DNA of 64,000 bases from Bradyrhizobium sp. Gha (GCF_900113735.1 NZ_FOQM01000003.1:62001-126000), one strand, 5' to 3'. Positions 44,093-52,117 are shown, numbered from the stretch's first letter. The notes: generated by a model not told the origin, from the letters alone. Translations and numbers: made by a program.

Positions 44093-44455
44093 GTGCCTCG
44101 ATATCTAAAGTTTCTGCCGATCGCGCTGATCGCGTTGGCGGTGCAGATCCTCGCACCGATCGCGGCCTGCTGGGCGGCCGCGATTGTTGTTTCCGATCCG
44201 CTGCAGTCGGCCAGTGTTTGCCATGACGGCGGTAGCCCGGCGCAAGGCGATCAAACGGATCATCACGCCTCTCATGGTGCTTGCGCGATCTGCTGCGTCA
44301 CCCACACCAGCACCCTGGCTGATGCGCCGAACGCCACTGCCTTTGTGACCTTCGATAGCCAGCCCGAACGCTTCATCTGGCCTGAGGCGGAAATCAATCT
44401 CTCTCCAGCACGCGGTGGCTCCGGCACAGCGCGCGCTCCTCCGCAAGCGATGTGA
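44093..44455 (+). CDS. DUF2946-like small protein heading the copper operon
   Basis: A 120-residue protein with a signal-like helix (YLKFLPIALIALAVQILAPIAACWAAA), a His-rich middle (DQTDHHASHG) and ACAICCVTHTS, the Cys motif of DUF2946. The fraction of Cys and His suggests metal contact. Start GTG 44093, preceded by AAGGGGGGG. It is followed by the predicted barrel, copC and copD on the same strand. A second DUF2946 protein precedes the TonB receptor at 26961-29216. Confidence 0.72.
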   Translation: MPRYLKFLPIALIALAVQILAPIAACWAAAIVVSDPLQSASVCHDGGSPAQGDQTDHHASHGACAICCVTHTSTLADAPNATAFVTFDSQPERFIWPEAEINLSPARGGSGTARAPPQAM

Positions 44456-44507
44456 ACTGAGCGGCCGTCGGCCACTTCACCTGCTCCTCAAGTTTGTGGA
44501 GATGTTC

Positions 44508-45503
44508 ATGTCTATCCGTCACGTGCGTAAGGGCCTGTCGGGGCTCGCTGTTGCGCTTGTTCCTCTCTCGGGAAGCGCTCATGAAATCGTGGGCAATCGC
44601 TTCTTTCCCGCCACACTCGGCATCGATGATCCCGGCGTCAACGATGAGCTGTCGCTTCCGACGGTCGACAGCTTCAAGACAGGCGACGTTCCGCCCATTC
44701 GCCAGCGCGATGTATCGGCCGAATTCTCCAAGCGTATCACGGAAGACTTCGCGATCTCGTTTGGGACGACCTACACCTTCCTCGGTCCGATAGACCCGAC
44801 GGTGCCTGGAGCCAACGGATTTCAGAACCTGGAGACCACGTTCAAGTATCGCGTCTTCAAAGACCCCGTGCACGAGTTCGTGATGTCGGTCGGCCTCAGC
44901 GTCGAATGGGGTGGCACGGGCGCGGCGAATGTCGGTGCGGATCCCTTCAACACCTACACGCCGACGATCTTTTTCGGCAAAGGATTCGGCGACCTGCCGG
45001 ACACGCTCCCGTGGCTGAGGCCGGTGGCGATCACCGGCCAGGTCGGCTACGCGATCCCGGCCCGGAATTTCACGACGACGTTCGGAAGAGATCCGGACAC
45101 GGGCGAGCTGACCTCCGATACTGAATTCCATCCGCGGGTGCTGAACTGGGGTGGAACCATCCAGTACAGCATGCCTTATCTGAAATCCGCCGTGATGGAC
45201 CTCGGCTTGCCGGACTTCATCAATCACCTGGTCCCGCTGGTCGAAGCAACCCTGCAGACGCCGGTGGCAAACACGCTGACCTCGGGCACAACGACCACGG
45301 GGACCATCAATCCCGGGGTTATCTGGGTCGGCAATAAGTTTCAGGTCGGCGTCGAGGCGCTGATTCCGATCAACCGCCAAAGCGGCACCAATGTCGGTGT
45401 GATCGCTCAACTGCACATGTATCTCGACGACATCGATCCGCGCGGCATCGGCAAGCCGATCTTCGGCGGCTCGGTCCAGCCCGCCAGCCCCTTTGCCAGG
45501 TAA
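44508..45503 (+). CDS. predicted outer-membrane barrel protein of the copper operon
   Basis: A 331-residue protein with a short signal peptide (SIRHVRKGLSGLAVALVPLSGSA), then alternating strand-like segments with aromatic ends (ISFGTTYTFLG, LETTFKYRVF, FVMSVGLSVEWGG, PTIFFGKGFGDLP, AITGQVGYAIPAR). It does not match a named porin that I recognise; composition and pattern are those of an outer-membrane beta-barrel. ATG 44508 was chosen (GTGGAG 5 bases upstream); an ATG at 44502 overlaps that site. The next gene is copC, 6 bases after its stop. It may pass copper or another ion into the periplasm. Confidence 0.65.
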   Translation: MSIRHVRKGLSGLAVALVPLSGSAHEIVGNRFFPATLGIDDPGVNDELSLPTVDSFKTGDVPPIRQRDVSAEFSKRITEDFAISFGTTYTFLGPIDPTVPGANGFQNLETTFKYRVFKDPVHEFVMSVGLSVEWGGTGAANVGADPFNTYTPTIFFGKGFGDLPDTLPWLRPVAITGQVGYAIPARNFTTTFGRDPDTGELTSDTEFHPRVLNWGGTIQYSMPYLKSAVMDLGLPDFINHLVPLVEATLQTPVANTLTSGTTTTGTINPGVIWVGNKFQVGVEALIPINRQSGTNVGVIAQLHMYLDDIDPRGIGKPIFGGSVQPASPFAR

Positions 45504-45509
45504 CTGACC

Positions 45510-45866
45510 ATGCCACGTTCATCTCTCATCGCCATCACGCCCCTCCTGCTTGTGCTCGCAAGCGGCGCAGCGCAGGCGCACGCATTTCTGGATCATGCCG
45601 AGCCGCGTGTCGGCAACAAGGTCGCGACTCCGCCGCACCAGGTCACGCTCTGGTTTACCCAGAAACTCGAGCCGGCCTTCTCCGGCGTAACCGTGACCGA
45701 CGCGGCCGGCCAGCGCGTCGATACCGGCAAGGCCCGTGTGAGCGGCAACGAGATGTCGGTCTCGTTGCGGCCGGCCGGCAGCGGCACCTACCGCGTCGAT
45801 TGGCACGTGCTGTCGGTGGATACCCATAAGTCGGACGGCAGCTTCACGTTTCAGGTCGGTCAATAG
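45510..45866 (+). CDS. copC: copper-binding protein CopC
   Basis: A 118-residue protein with a signal peptide cut at AQA|H, so the mature chain starts with His24, and with Asp104 and His106 in VDTHKSDG. This N-terminal His with a DxH pair is the Cu(II) site of CopC. The fold is a small periplasmic beta barrel that delivers copper. It is followed 30 bases later by copD, the usual partner. ATG 45510 is 6 bases after the barrel gene's stop. Confidence 0.9.
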   Translation: MPRSSLIAITPLLLVLASGAAQAHAFLDHAEPRVGNKVATPPHQVTLWFTQKLEPAFSGVTVTDAAGQRVDTGKARVSGNEMSVSLRPAGSGTYRVDWHVLSVDTHKSDGSFTFQVGQ

Positions 45867-45895
45867 TAGAGCCAGTCCCCCGGACCGGTGACGAC

Positions 45896-47212
45896 ATGGG
45901 CCATCTGCTGCTTTACGTGCGTGGCGTTCATTTCGCTGCTACCCTGCTGATGGCGGGCACCGCCTTCTTTGTCGTGTTGATCGCTGACGCGGCGTTCCGC
46001 AAGGCACCAAATGAGGTGCCACTCGCTCTGGCCTTTCGACGCCGGGTCGCGCAGATCGTATGGATCAGCTTCGGTACTTTGTTGCTGTCCGGCGCGCTAT
46101 GGCTGGTTCTGACAGCTGCATCGATGAGCGGTCAACCGCTCGCGAACGTCTACACGCAGGGCGTGCTGTGGACAGTGCTGTCGCAGACCGATTTTGGCAA
46201 TGACTGGGTGGCACGTTTCGTGTTCGCCTGCATGCTCGCCGGCGCGTTCGTCCCGCTGTCGTCGGCAAAAGGCTCCGTGCGGCCTTGGCTCAAGATGACC
46301 GCAGTCGTTTTCGCCACGGCGCTTGTCGGGTCATTGGCCTGGGCCGGCCACGCGATCGGCGCCCAAGGCATCGAGGGCATTGTGCATCCAGTCGCCGACG
46401 CTTTGCATCTGGTCGCCGCCGCGGCGTGGCTCGGAGCGCTCGTTCCGCTTGCGCTGTTGCTTTCATTGACGGGCGAGCATGTGACCGCACTGGCATCGGC
46501 GCGCACCGCAACGCTGCGTTTCTCCACGCTCGGCATCTTGAGCGTCGCCACCCTGCTGTTCACCGGCATCGTCAACAGCTGGTATCTCGTTGGCAGCATC
46601 CCGGCGTTGACCCGATCCGAGTACGGCCGCTTGCTCCTGATCAAGATCGCGTTGTTCGCAGCCATGGTCGCGTTCGCCGCCGTCAATCGCACGCGGCTCA
46701 CGCCCCAGCTGCTCGACGGCGCCGATTTGACAGCGGCTCAACGCGCGCGAGGCGCGCTCTGCCGCAACGCCACAATCGAAGCGTCCCTCGGTGCCGCCGT
46801 GATCGCCATTGTCGCGGTGCTGGGCACGTTGCCGCCCGGAAGCCACGCCCATCATCATTCGGCCGAAGCCGTGATCCCGGCCGAGGCCAGCTTTCAGCAC
46901 ATCCATGGCGAAGACGGCATGGCGGACGTCATGATCGAACCGGGCCGCGTCGGCCCGGCGAAGGTCATCATTCACATCTTGAGCGACGATCTAAAGACGC
47001 TCGCCGTCCGGCAGATCACGCTCAACCTGACCCCGCCGACGCCCCGAAGCAAGCCGATCATGCGCGCCGCCGTCCAGGACGCTGACGGCAACTGGCGTGT
47101 CGAGGGCATCGAGCTGACGGCTGCGGGCAACTGGACCGTAGCGGTTGACGCGCTGCTTAGCTCCAACAAACACCTCGAACTCACGGCGTCCATCGTGATC
47201 GACGCCAAATAG
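45896..47212 (+). CDS. copD: CopD-family copper permease with C-terminal periplasmic domain
   Basis: A 438-residue protein. About eight membrane helices (1-310) contain the CopD pattern (LLLYVRGVHFAATLLMAGTAFF, ALHLVAAAAWLGALVPLALLL, GRLLLIKIALFAAMVAF); the family's His residues lie near VRGVH and AGHAIGAQG. A His-rich linker (HAHHHSAEA, HIHGED) leads to a ~100-residue soluble domain (about 345-435) of FixH/YtkA-like type (VRQITLNLTPP, GNWRVEGIELTAAGNWTVAVD). It should transfer copper across or to the inner membrane together with CopC. Fusion of CopD and YtkA-like domains is known in some lineages. Last gene of the operon; no terminator was seen. Confidence 0.82.
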   Translation: MGHLLLYVRGVHFAATLLMAGTAFFVVLIADAAFRKAPNEVPLALAFRRRVAQIVWISFGTLLLSGALWLVLTAASMSGQPLANVYTQGVLWTVLSQTDFGNDWVARFVFACMLAGAFVPLSSAKGSVRPWLKMTAVVFATALVGSLAWAGHAIGAQGIEGIVHPVADALHLVAAAAWLGALVPLALLLSLTGEHVTALASARTATLRFSTLGILSVATLLFTGIVNSWYLVGSIPALTRSEYGRLLLIKIALFAAMVAFAAVNRTRLTPQLLDGADLTAAQRARGALCRNATIEASLGAAVIAIVAVLGTLPPGSHAHHHSAEAVIPAEASFQHIHGEDGMADVMIEPGRVGPAKVIIHILSDDLKTLAVRQITLNLTPPTPRSKPIMRAAVQDADGNWRVEGIELTAAGNWTVAVDALLSSNKHLELTASIVIDAK

Positions 47213-47499
47213 CGCGACGATACCCCACGCGCTCATCTGAGATCGATGGTTTCCGACAGCCGTTCGGCGGATCGGTTTGGGATATGCCCAATGAATTAAC
47301 CAACGGAACGGCTCGCTTCAATGGGATGGGGCGTCCGTCAACCCCGCACAGGATGTCGCTTAATGGGAGTTGCGCCGCGTCTGACGGACGTCCGCTCATC
47401 GCGCCAGATCGCTGCGCGAATGTTCTGGCCCGTTGCGGGCGTTTGCCGCTCCATGAGCTGACCGTCGGCTTTGCCCCGAAGCTGACTTTCAGCGTTAGC

Positions 47500-47931
47500 T
47501 TAAGGCGAGACGGCAATACTTCGGAGCCGCTTTGCCCCGATGAAGATTCGATACTCGGCAAGCTCTCGAAATTGGGCTAACGGCCAGATGACCGGTTCGG
47601 ACTGCTTCTTGCTAAGATGGATGGCGCGGTCGTCGCCGAGATAAAGTGCGACGTGCGCGCCCCAGGGATTTTTCGTTCGATTGAAAAGCAACAGATCGAG
47701 CGCTCTCAATTCGTCTGTCACCACATGGGTCTCGTTGCTGTCCTGCCATAAATTGCTAGACCGAAACGGCGAGACCTCACATCCGACGTGTTTGAGCAAA
47801 CTGTACGCAAAGTTCTGGCAATTGGGGCTCTCGGAGATGCTTGGCAGCGTCGGCGTATTTGGGTCGTGGTTTTGATCGTATCGAATTCCCCAGAAGTGCT
47901 CGGGTATCATGTCCGACGAAATGCTCTTCAT
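47500..47931 (-). CDS. NlpC/P60-family peptidase, stand-alone
   Basis: A 143-residue protein with catalytic Cys38 in SPNCQNFAYSLL and His93 in WGAHVALYLGDDRAIHLSK (a second His, 105, closes the motif). These are the Cys and His of NlpC/P60 D,L-endopeptidases that cut between D-Glu and meso-diaminopimelate in peptidoglycan stems. It has no signal peptide and no wall-binding domain, unlike housekeeping members, so delivery or substrate is open; a secretion effector or a phage-derived enzyme are possibilities. ATG 47931 (MKSISS) has AAAGGA 9 bases upstream. Lower GC than its neighbours. Confidence 0.72.
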   Translation of the reverse strand: MKSISSDMIPEHFWGIRYDQNHDPNTPTLPSISESPNCQNFAYSLLKHVGCEVSPFRSSNLWQDSNETHVVTDELRALDLLLFNRTKNPWGAHVALYLGDDRAIHLSKKQSEPVIWPLAQFRELAEYRIFIGAKRLRSIAVSP

Positions 47932-48020
47932 TGGCAAAGTCCTTTTGGTCAGCAAATTTCAATCAGGGTGGCCGGCTCTTTGGGGCAGATGGAGGCGCAA
48001 ACTATCATCTGGATCGCGCC

Positions 48021-48170
48021 ATGTCCGGAGGCGACCTCTTGAGCGCAATATTTTACGAGAAGAAGAGCCCTGCCGCCTGGCTTCTTGCAGAGCAGGGCTT
48101 GACCCATCAAGACGCGGCGAACTTCATCCTCCAGAGGATCAAGAACGCAGGCGAACGGCCTGCAACTTAG
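48021..48170 (+). pseudogene. Clp N-terminal-domain fragment
   Basis: The frame 48021-48170 gives MSGGDLLSAIFYEKKSPAAW..., then LLAEQGLTHQDAANFI, which aligns with the second half of the ClpA/ClpB N-domain repeat (for example VLVAIFSEQESxAxYLL, SRLDVVNFI). The first half of the repeat and all ATPase domains are missing and the upstream bases do not continue the homology. No ribosome site. It looks like a remnant left by rearrangement beside the NlpC/P60 gene, although a 49-residue product cannot be excluded. Confidence 0.6.
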
Positions 48171-48257
48171 GTTGAAAGTCGGGTCTTCGCAGGCCTGCGC
48201 GGAGCGCTGCTAAAGACAGCCGCGGCAGAGCCGACATCGGTTGAGAGAGGGGTGTGT

Positions 48258-48701
48258 TCATTTGGGGACCTCCCGACCGGCGGCCTCGAGCGCAGCGACT
48301 GCCACGTCGTGGTCCTGTTGGGCGGTGCCACCGGAGATGCCGATGCCGCCGACCACACGGCCGCCCACCACGATGGGAACACCGCCGCCCACCGGCATGA
48401 CGCGCGGATGGTTGGCCAAGGGAGCCGTGGCCGGCAGAGCGACGACCTGGTTCCAGATCATCGTGTCCAGGCCGAAGGAGGCGGCAGTCCAAGCCTTGTT
48501 GATGGCCACTTCGGCGGCCAGGAACGGCGTGGCGTCGGCACGCTCGAAGGCGATCAGGTGGCCGCCTTCGTCGGTGACCGCAATGGCCAGATTCAGGCCG
48601 ACCCTGGTGGCCGCCTCGCGCGCAGCGATGGCCAGCGCCAGCGCGCTGTCACGCGTGATGGAAGCCTTGGTTTGGGTATGAGTAGCGTTGCCTTGAGCCA
48701 T
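48258..48701 (-). CDS. GlcG/HbpS-family (DUF336) haem-binding-like protein
   Basis: A 147-residue protein with the DUF336 pattern: an N-terminal helix with ALALAIAAREAATRVG, then AVTDEGGHLIAFERADATPF, and the Gly-rich MPVGGGVPIVVGGRVVGGIGISGG loop. Family members bind haem or small ligands and lack a defined enzymatic reaction. It follows the oxidoreductase gene by 80 bases on the same strand and ends close to the Clp fragment. ATG 48701 is preceded by CAAGGAAATT. Confidence 0.82.
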   Translation of the reverse strand: MAQGNATHTQTKASITRDSALALAIAAREAATRVGLNLAIAVTDEGGHLIAFERADATPFLAAEVAINKAWTAASFGLDTMIWNQVVALPATAPLANHPRVMPVGGGVPIVVGGRVVGGIGISGGTAQQDHDVAVAALEAAGREVPK

Positions 48702-48781
48702 GATGAATTTCCTTGAGGTGACGTTAGGGGGCGGAGAATTGAAGTTGTGCGCCTGGGCGCTCGTATGCGGAGCGCTCGAAA

Positions 48782-49792
48782 TCAGAACCCTTCGAGCACG
48801 ACCTTGCCTACGGCCTTGCCGCTTTCGATCAGCGCATGCGCACGGGTCAGGTTTTCCGCATTGATGCGGCCGAAGACGGCATTGGCGGTCGTCTTGAGGC
48901 GGCCGAAGTCGACCAGGTCAGCCACGCGCCCGAGCAGCACGCCTTGCTCTTGCATGTCGGACGTCTCGAACATCGAGCGCGTGAACATCAGCTCCCAGTG
49001 CAGCGACAGCGACTTGCTCTTGAGCGCGATCGGATCCAGCCCTTCCATGTCATCGATGACGGCCAGCGCGCCCTGTGGCCTCAGGCTTTGGATGATCTCC
49101 TGGTAGTGCGTGCCGGTCTGCGTCAGCGAGGCCACGTCGTCGACGTGCTCGATGCCGGCCGAGCGCAGCGCCTGCGACAACGGCTTGGAGTGATCGATCA
49201 CCGCGTGCGCGCCCAGCTCCAGGCACCATTCACGCGACTCCGGACGCGACGCCGTGGCGATCACGCGCAGCTTGGTCAGCTGCCGGGCCAGCTGGATCAG
49301 GATCGAGCCCACGCCCCCGGCGCCGCCCACGACCATCAGCGTCTGACCTTCGCCGCCGCCTTGGACGATGCGCAGCCGATCGAACAGCAGCTCCCAGGCG
49401 GTGATGGCCGTCAGCGGCAGCGCCGCGGCTTGCGCATCTGAAAGCGAGTTGGGCGCCTTCGAGACGATGCGAGCGTCCACGGCATGCAGCTCGCTGTTAG
49501 CGCCCGGGCGCTTGATCGAGCCGGCATACCAGACGCGGTCGCCGACAGCGAAGCCACTGGCCTGCGGGCCAGCGGCCTCGACCACGCCGACGGCATCCCA
49601 GCCGAGCACCTTGATCTCGCCGGCGGCCGGCGCGCTGGTGGCGCGCACCTTGGTGTCGACCGGATTGACCGAGACCGCGTGCACGCGCACGAGCAGGTCA
49701 CGCGGACCGGGCACCGGGGCCGGCAGTTCCACGTCTTCGAGCGCCTTGGGCGCGTTGATGGGCAGGTTCGTGTGATAACCGACAGCTTTCAT
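48782..49792 (-). CDS. zinc-binding alcohol dehydrogenase family protein (quinone oxidoreductase type)
   Basis: A 336-residue MDR-superfamily NAD(P)H oxidoreductase: MKAVGYHTNLPINAP start, LLVRVHAVSVNPVDTKVR, LGWDAVGVVEAAG, GDRVWYAG, then the nucleotide-binding MVVGGAGGVGSILIQLARQ and ASRPESREW (NADP-preferring). Catalytic zinc Cys are absent, so it belongs to the quinone-reductase side of the family. Substrate unknown. ATG 49792 has GGAAGGAAAG upstream. It is divergent from a LysR gene and followed by the HbpS-like gene, and is probably the LysR target. Confidence 0.85.
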   Translation of the reverse strand: MKAVGYHTNLPINAPKALEDVELPAPVPGPRDLLVRVHAVSVNPVDTKVRATSAPAAGEIKVLGWDAVGVVEAAGPQASGFAVGDRVWYAGSIKRPGANSELHAVDARIVSKAPNSLSDAQAAALPLTAITAWELLFDRLRIVQGGGEGQTLMVVGGAGGVGSILIQLARQLTKLRVIATASRPESREWCLELGAHAVIDHSKPLSQALRSAGIEHVDDVASLTQTGTHYQEIIQSLRPQGALAVIDDMEGLDPIALKSKSLSLHWELMFTRSMFETSDMQEQGVLLGRVADLVDFGRLKTTANAVFGRINAENLTRAHALIESGKAVGKVVLEGF

Positions 49793-49803
49793 GGCAATCT
49801 TTC

Positions 49804-49840
49804 CTTCCATGTCGATGGAAGGCAATGTAGATAGCATCTA
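49804..49840. promoter_or_regulatory. two palindromes in the LysR/oxidoreductase divergent spacer
   Basis: CTTCCAT-GTCG-ATGGAAG (49804-49821) has perfect 7-base arms, and TAGAT-AGC-ATCTA (49828-49840) has perfect 5-base arms and the T-N11-A layout of LysR operators. They fill most of the 72-base spacer between the oxidoreductase start (49792) and the LysR start (49865). The first also overlaps the ribosome-site region of the oxidoreductase. Confidence 0.55.
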
Positions 49841-49864
49841 TGAATTTGATAATACGGCATCTGG

Positions 49865-50797
49865 ATGTTTCACTTTCAAAGCAAAATTGAAAATGTGGGC
49901 GACCTCCAGGTGCTGCTGCACACGGTCAGCGGAGGATCATTGACCGCGGCGGCGCAGGCACTCGGCATCACGCCGGCGGCGGCCAGCGCAACGCTGAAGC
50001 GGCTCGAGACTCAGCTCGGCACGCGGCTCTTCGAACGCTCCACACGTGCAATGCGGCTTACGCCGCCAGGTCAAATCCTTCTGGAGTATGCGCAGCGCGC
50101 GTTCGAGCTGCTTGCCGAGGGGGAATCCCAGCTTGATGCCGAACGCAGCGCGCTGGTGGGCACCGTGCGTGTCTCGGCGCCGTCGGACCTGGCTCGGACC
50201 GTGTTAATGCCAATGTTTGACGAGTTCCTGCACCTTCATCCCGGAGTGAAACTGGCGCTCAATGTTGGCGACCGCGTGCTCGACGTGCTGCGAGATGAGG
50301 TGGACTTGGTTATCAGGTACGGTGAGTTGAGCGACTCTCGCCTCGTGGCCCGTCCTCTTTGGCCTGCGCATCCCGTTGTCAGCGCCTCTCCCGACTATTT
50401 GAGTCGTCACGGCACGCCACTCGTGCCGACAGACCTGGTGAACCACAACTGCATCTCATTCATTCGCGGTGGCCGCGCATTCAGCTCTTGGCGCTTCGGT
50501 CAGAACGGCCAATGGACCATGGTAAGGGTCAGTGGCGACCGGATCGTGGATGACGCCTCGCTGGCACGCGAATGGGCCGTTTCGGGAGCGGGAATCATCT
50601 TCATGACCGAGATTGAACAACGGCGTGATCTGCAAAGCGGCAATCTGGTGCGATTGCTGACCGAATGGGAGACGGATCCGTATCCGTTGCATGCTCTCCT
50701 ACCCAGCGGGCGCTTCGTCCCCAATCGCGTTCGCGCGCTTCTGGACTTCATCGCTGGGCGCTTTGCTGAACTCCGGCGATCAAACACGGCGCACTGA
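49865..50797 (+). CDS. LysR-family transcriptional regulator
   Basis: A 310-residue regulator: helix-turn-helix at ~15-65 (TAAAQALGITPAAASATLKRLETQLGTRLFERSTRAMRLTPPG) and a LysR substrate domain (95-300; VRVSAPSDLARTVLMPMFDEFL, VDLVIRYGELSDSRLVARPL). The Gly-Ala/Ala-Ala rich recognition helix is typical of aromatic/aldehyde-linked LysR groups. The start ATG 49865 (MFHFQSK) lacks a strong ribosome site. Divergent from the oxidoreductase; operator palindromes sit between them. Confidence 0.85.
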   Translation: MFHFQSKIENVGDLQVLLHTVSGGSLTAAAQALGITPAAASATLKRLETQLGTRLFERSTRAMRLTPPGQILLEYAQRAFELLAEGESQLDAERSALVGTVRVSAPSDLARTVLMPMFDEFLHLHPGVKLALNVGDRVLDVLRDEVDLVIRYGELSDSRLVARPLWPAHPVVSASPDYLSRHGTPLVPTDLVNHNCISFIRGGRAFSSWRFGQNGQWTMVRVSGDRIVDDASLAREWAVSGAGIIFMTEIEQRRDLQSGNLVRLLTEWETDPYPLHALLPSGRFVPNRVRALLDFIAGRFAELRRSNTAH

Positions 50798-51167
50798 AGA
50801 AGGTGCCCGGCAGTCCGTGGATGATGCACCGGCGCCGCGTTCGCAACGCCGGACCGTTCCGTGAGGCATGGCAGACGAGATATACTCCGTTCGATATACC
50901 CCGTTTGAGCCATTCACAGTGTGACCCAAAAGCGGACGCTCGACATTGAGGCGAGGTGGCCGTGATGGTACGTCTCCAACCACATCATTCCTGTGAGTGA
51001 TGGGGCGGGCGACCAGGCTTACGGACTGCCGCCCGCCGAGATTGGAATACTTGAGGCCCCTGGCTCCGCCTCCGGACGCTTTTCAAAGTCGGCCGGGAAA
51101 TGTCATGGACGTCATTTCCCTCCGTTCTTCCCCTTGACTCGGAGGCGGGCTCTTTCTGTCAAACGCC
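50798..51167. other. 370-base spacer between LysR and the orphan secreted protein
   Basis: No gene seen on either strand. The only pattern is GATATA twice (about 50879 and 50894) with CCGTT between. Nothing else explains its length. Confidence 0.4.
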
Positions 51168-51971
51168 ATGAAAGAGCGTTTCGCCATGTCTGTTCCGATA
51201 GGCCGGGCCCATTGCAGGGCAAGCAACGATCGCAGAGCAGGTCGGGATCGTTCGATCGCCGGACGCGTGTGTCATTGCGTCGTGGCTTCGCTGATATGTG
51301 CAGCTTGCACTATTTTATGCGCGAGCACCGGTTCGGCTCAATGCGCAGCTCGCGATCTATTGCAGAACCAGCTCAAGTTCAGGACCAGCGCGACCCAAAC
51401 GTCCCAACGGCCTATCAAGTCCGCCCGCGACATCGCCGCATGGAAGACCATTACAATCGGCAGCTTCGCCGACCCGATGAGGCTACGCGATGCGCTGGAT
51501 GCCAAGGGCTGCAACGTCGGTGGGCAGGCCGCCGAAATCCTTGCTCGGCCCGCGTTCACCGTCAGCTCGCAAAAAATGGATGTCGAGCTCGTCAGCGTAT
51601 CACCAGCCCAGTTCGGATTCACATCCGATGGCGTGCCCTTGGCTAACATTTACGAACGCGCTCGATCGCTCGGCCTTGAACTTGCTGCGGCCGAGGTGGG
51701 ACCGCAATTGCGCATCCAGTATCTCGATCAGCCCATGGGTGAATTCCTCACCATCGGAATGGAGCCGATCAAGACGTGGGGCGGCGATCTCATCATTCTG
51801 AATGTGGCAAATGGCGGAGCCGGACTGATCCTCATCGGCCAAGACGGCAGAGCCGGGGCGGACATACCGGCAGCAACTCGTTTCGTTTTCACCCGGCCGC
51901 ATCAGCCCGCACCGGGTCTCAAGCTCGTCGAGGGGGCCGGAACGTCGCTGCTGCCGGTAGGTGATTGGTAG
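51168..51971 (+). CDS. hypothetical secreted protein
   Basis: A 267-residue frame (or 261 from ATG 51186, MSVPIG). A long N-terminus leads to a hydrophobic core rich in Cys (VVASLICAACTILCASTGSAQ), which reads as a signal peptide; a lipobox is not clear. The mature part contains IKSARDIAAWKTITIGSF, RDALDAKGCNVGG, VELVSVSPAQFGF, and GEFLTIGMEPIKTWGGDLIILNVANGGAGLILIGQDGR. The tail matches a small group of proteins I have seen in rhizobia but cannot name. Function unknown. Alone between spacers. Confidence 0.6.
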   Translation: MKERFAMSVPIGRAHCRASNDRRAGRDRSIAGRVCHCVVASLICAACTILCASTGSAQCAARDLLQNQLKFRTSATQTSQRPIKSARDIAAWKTITIGSFADPMRLRDALDAKGCNVGGQAAEILARPAFTVSSQKMDVELVSVSPAQFGFTSDGVPLANIYERARSLGLELAAAEVGPQLRIQYLDQPMGEFLTIGMEPIKTWGGDLIILNVANGGAGLILIGQDGRAGADIPAATRFVFTRPHQPAPGLKLVEGAGTSLLPVGDW

Positions 51972-52117
51972 TCTGCAATCGGCCCATCGCTTCCGTTGAA
52001 GCGGCGGCCCTTCCGCAACATCCGGCAATCTCCGCTGTCGCTGGGATCGGCAGAGAGCGGAGATCAGGCGTGTCGGAACGGAGGGCTCCGGACCGGCCGG
52101 GACGCGGCTCGACGGAT

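Noticed and set aside
43179..44156. Long minus-strand frame covering the 43.5-44.1 kb spacer
   Set aside because: Product is Arg/Ser-rich with no start signal, and overlaps the poly-Gly DNA out of frame.
47284..47580. 98-residue plus-strand frame between copD and NlpC
   Set aside because: Overlaps the end of the NlpC gene on the other strand, has no ribosome site and no recognisable motif; the 47213-47499 spacer is left without a gene.
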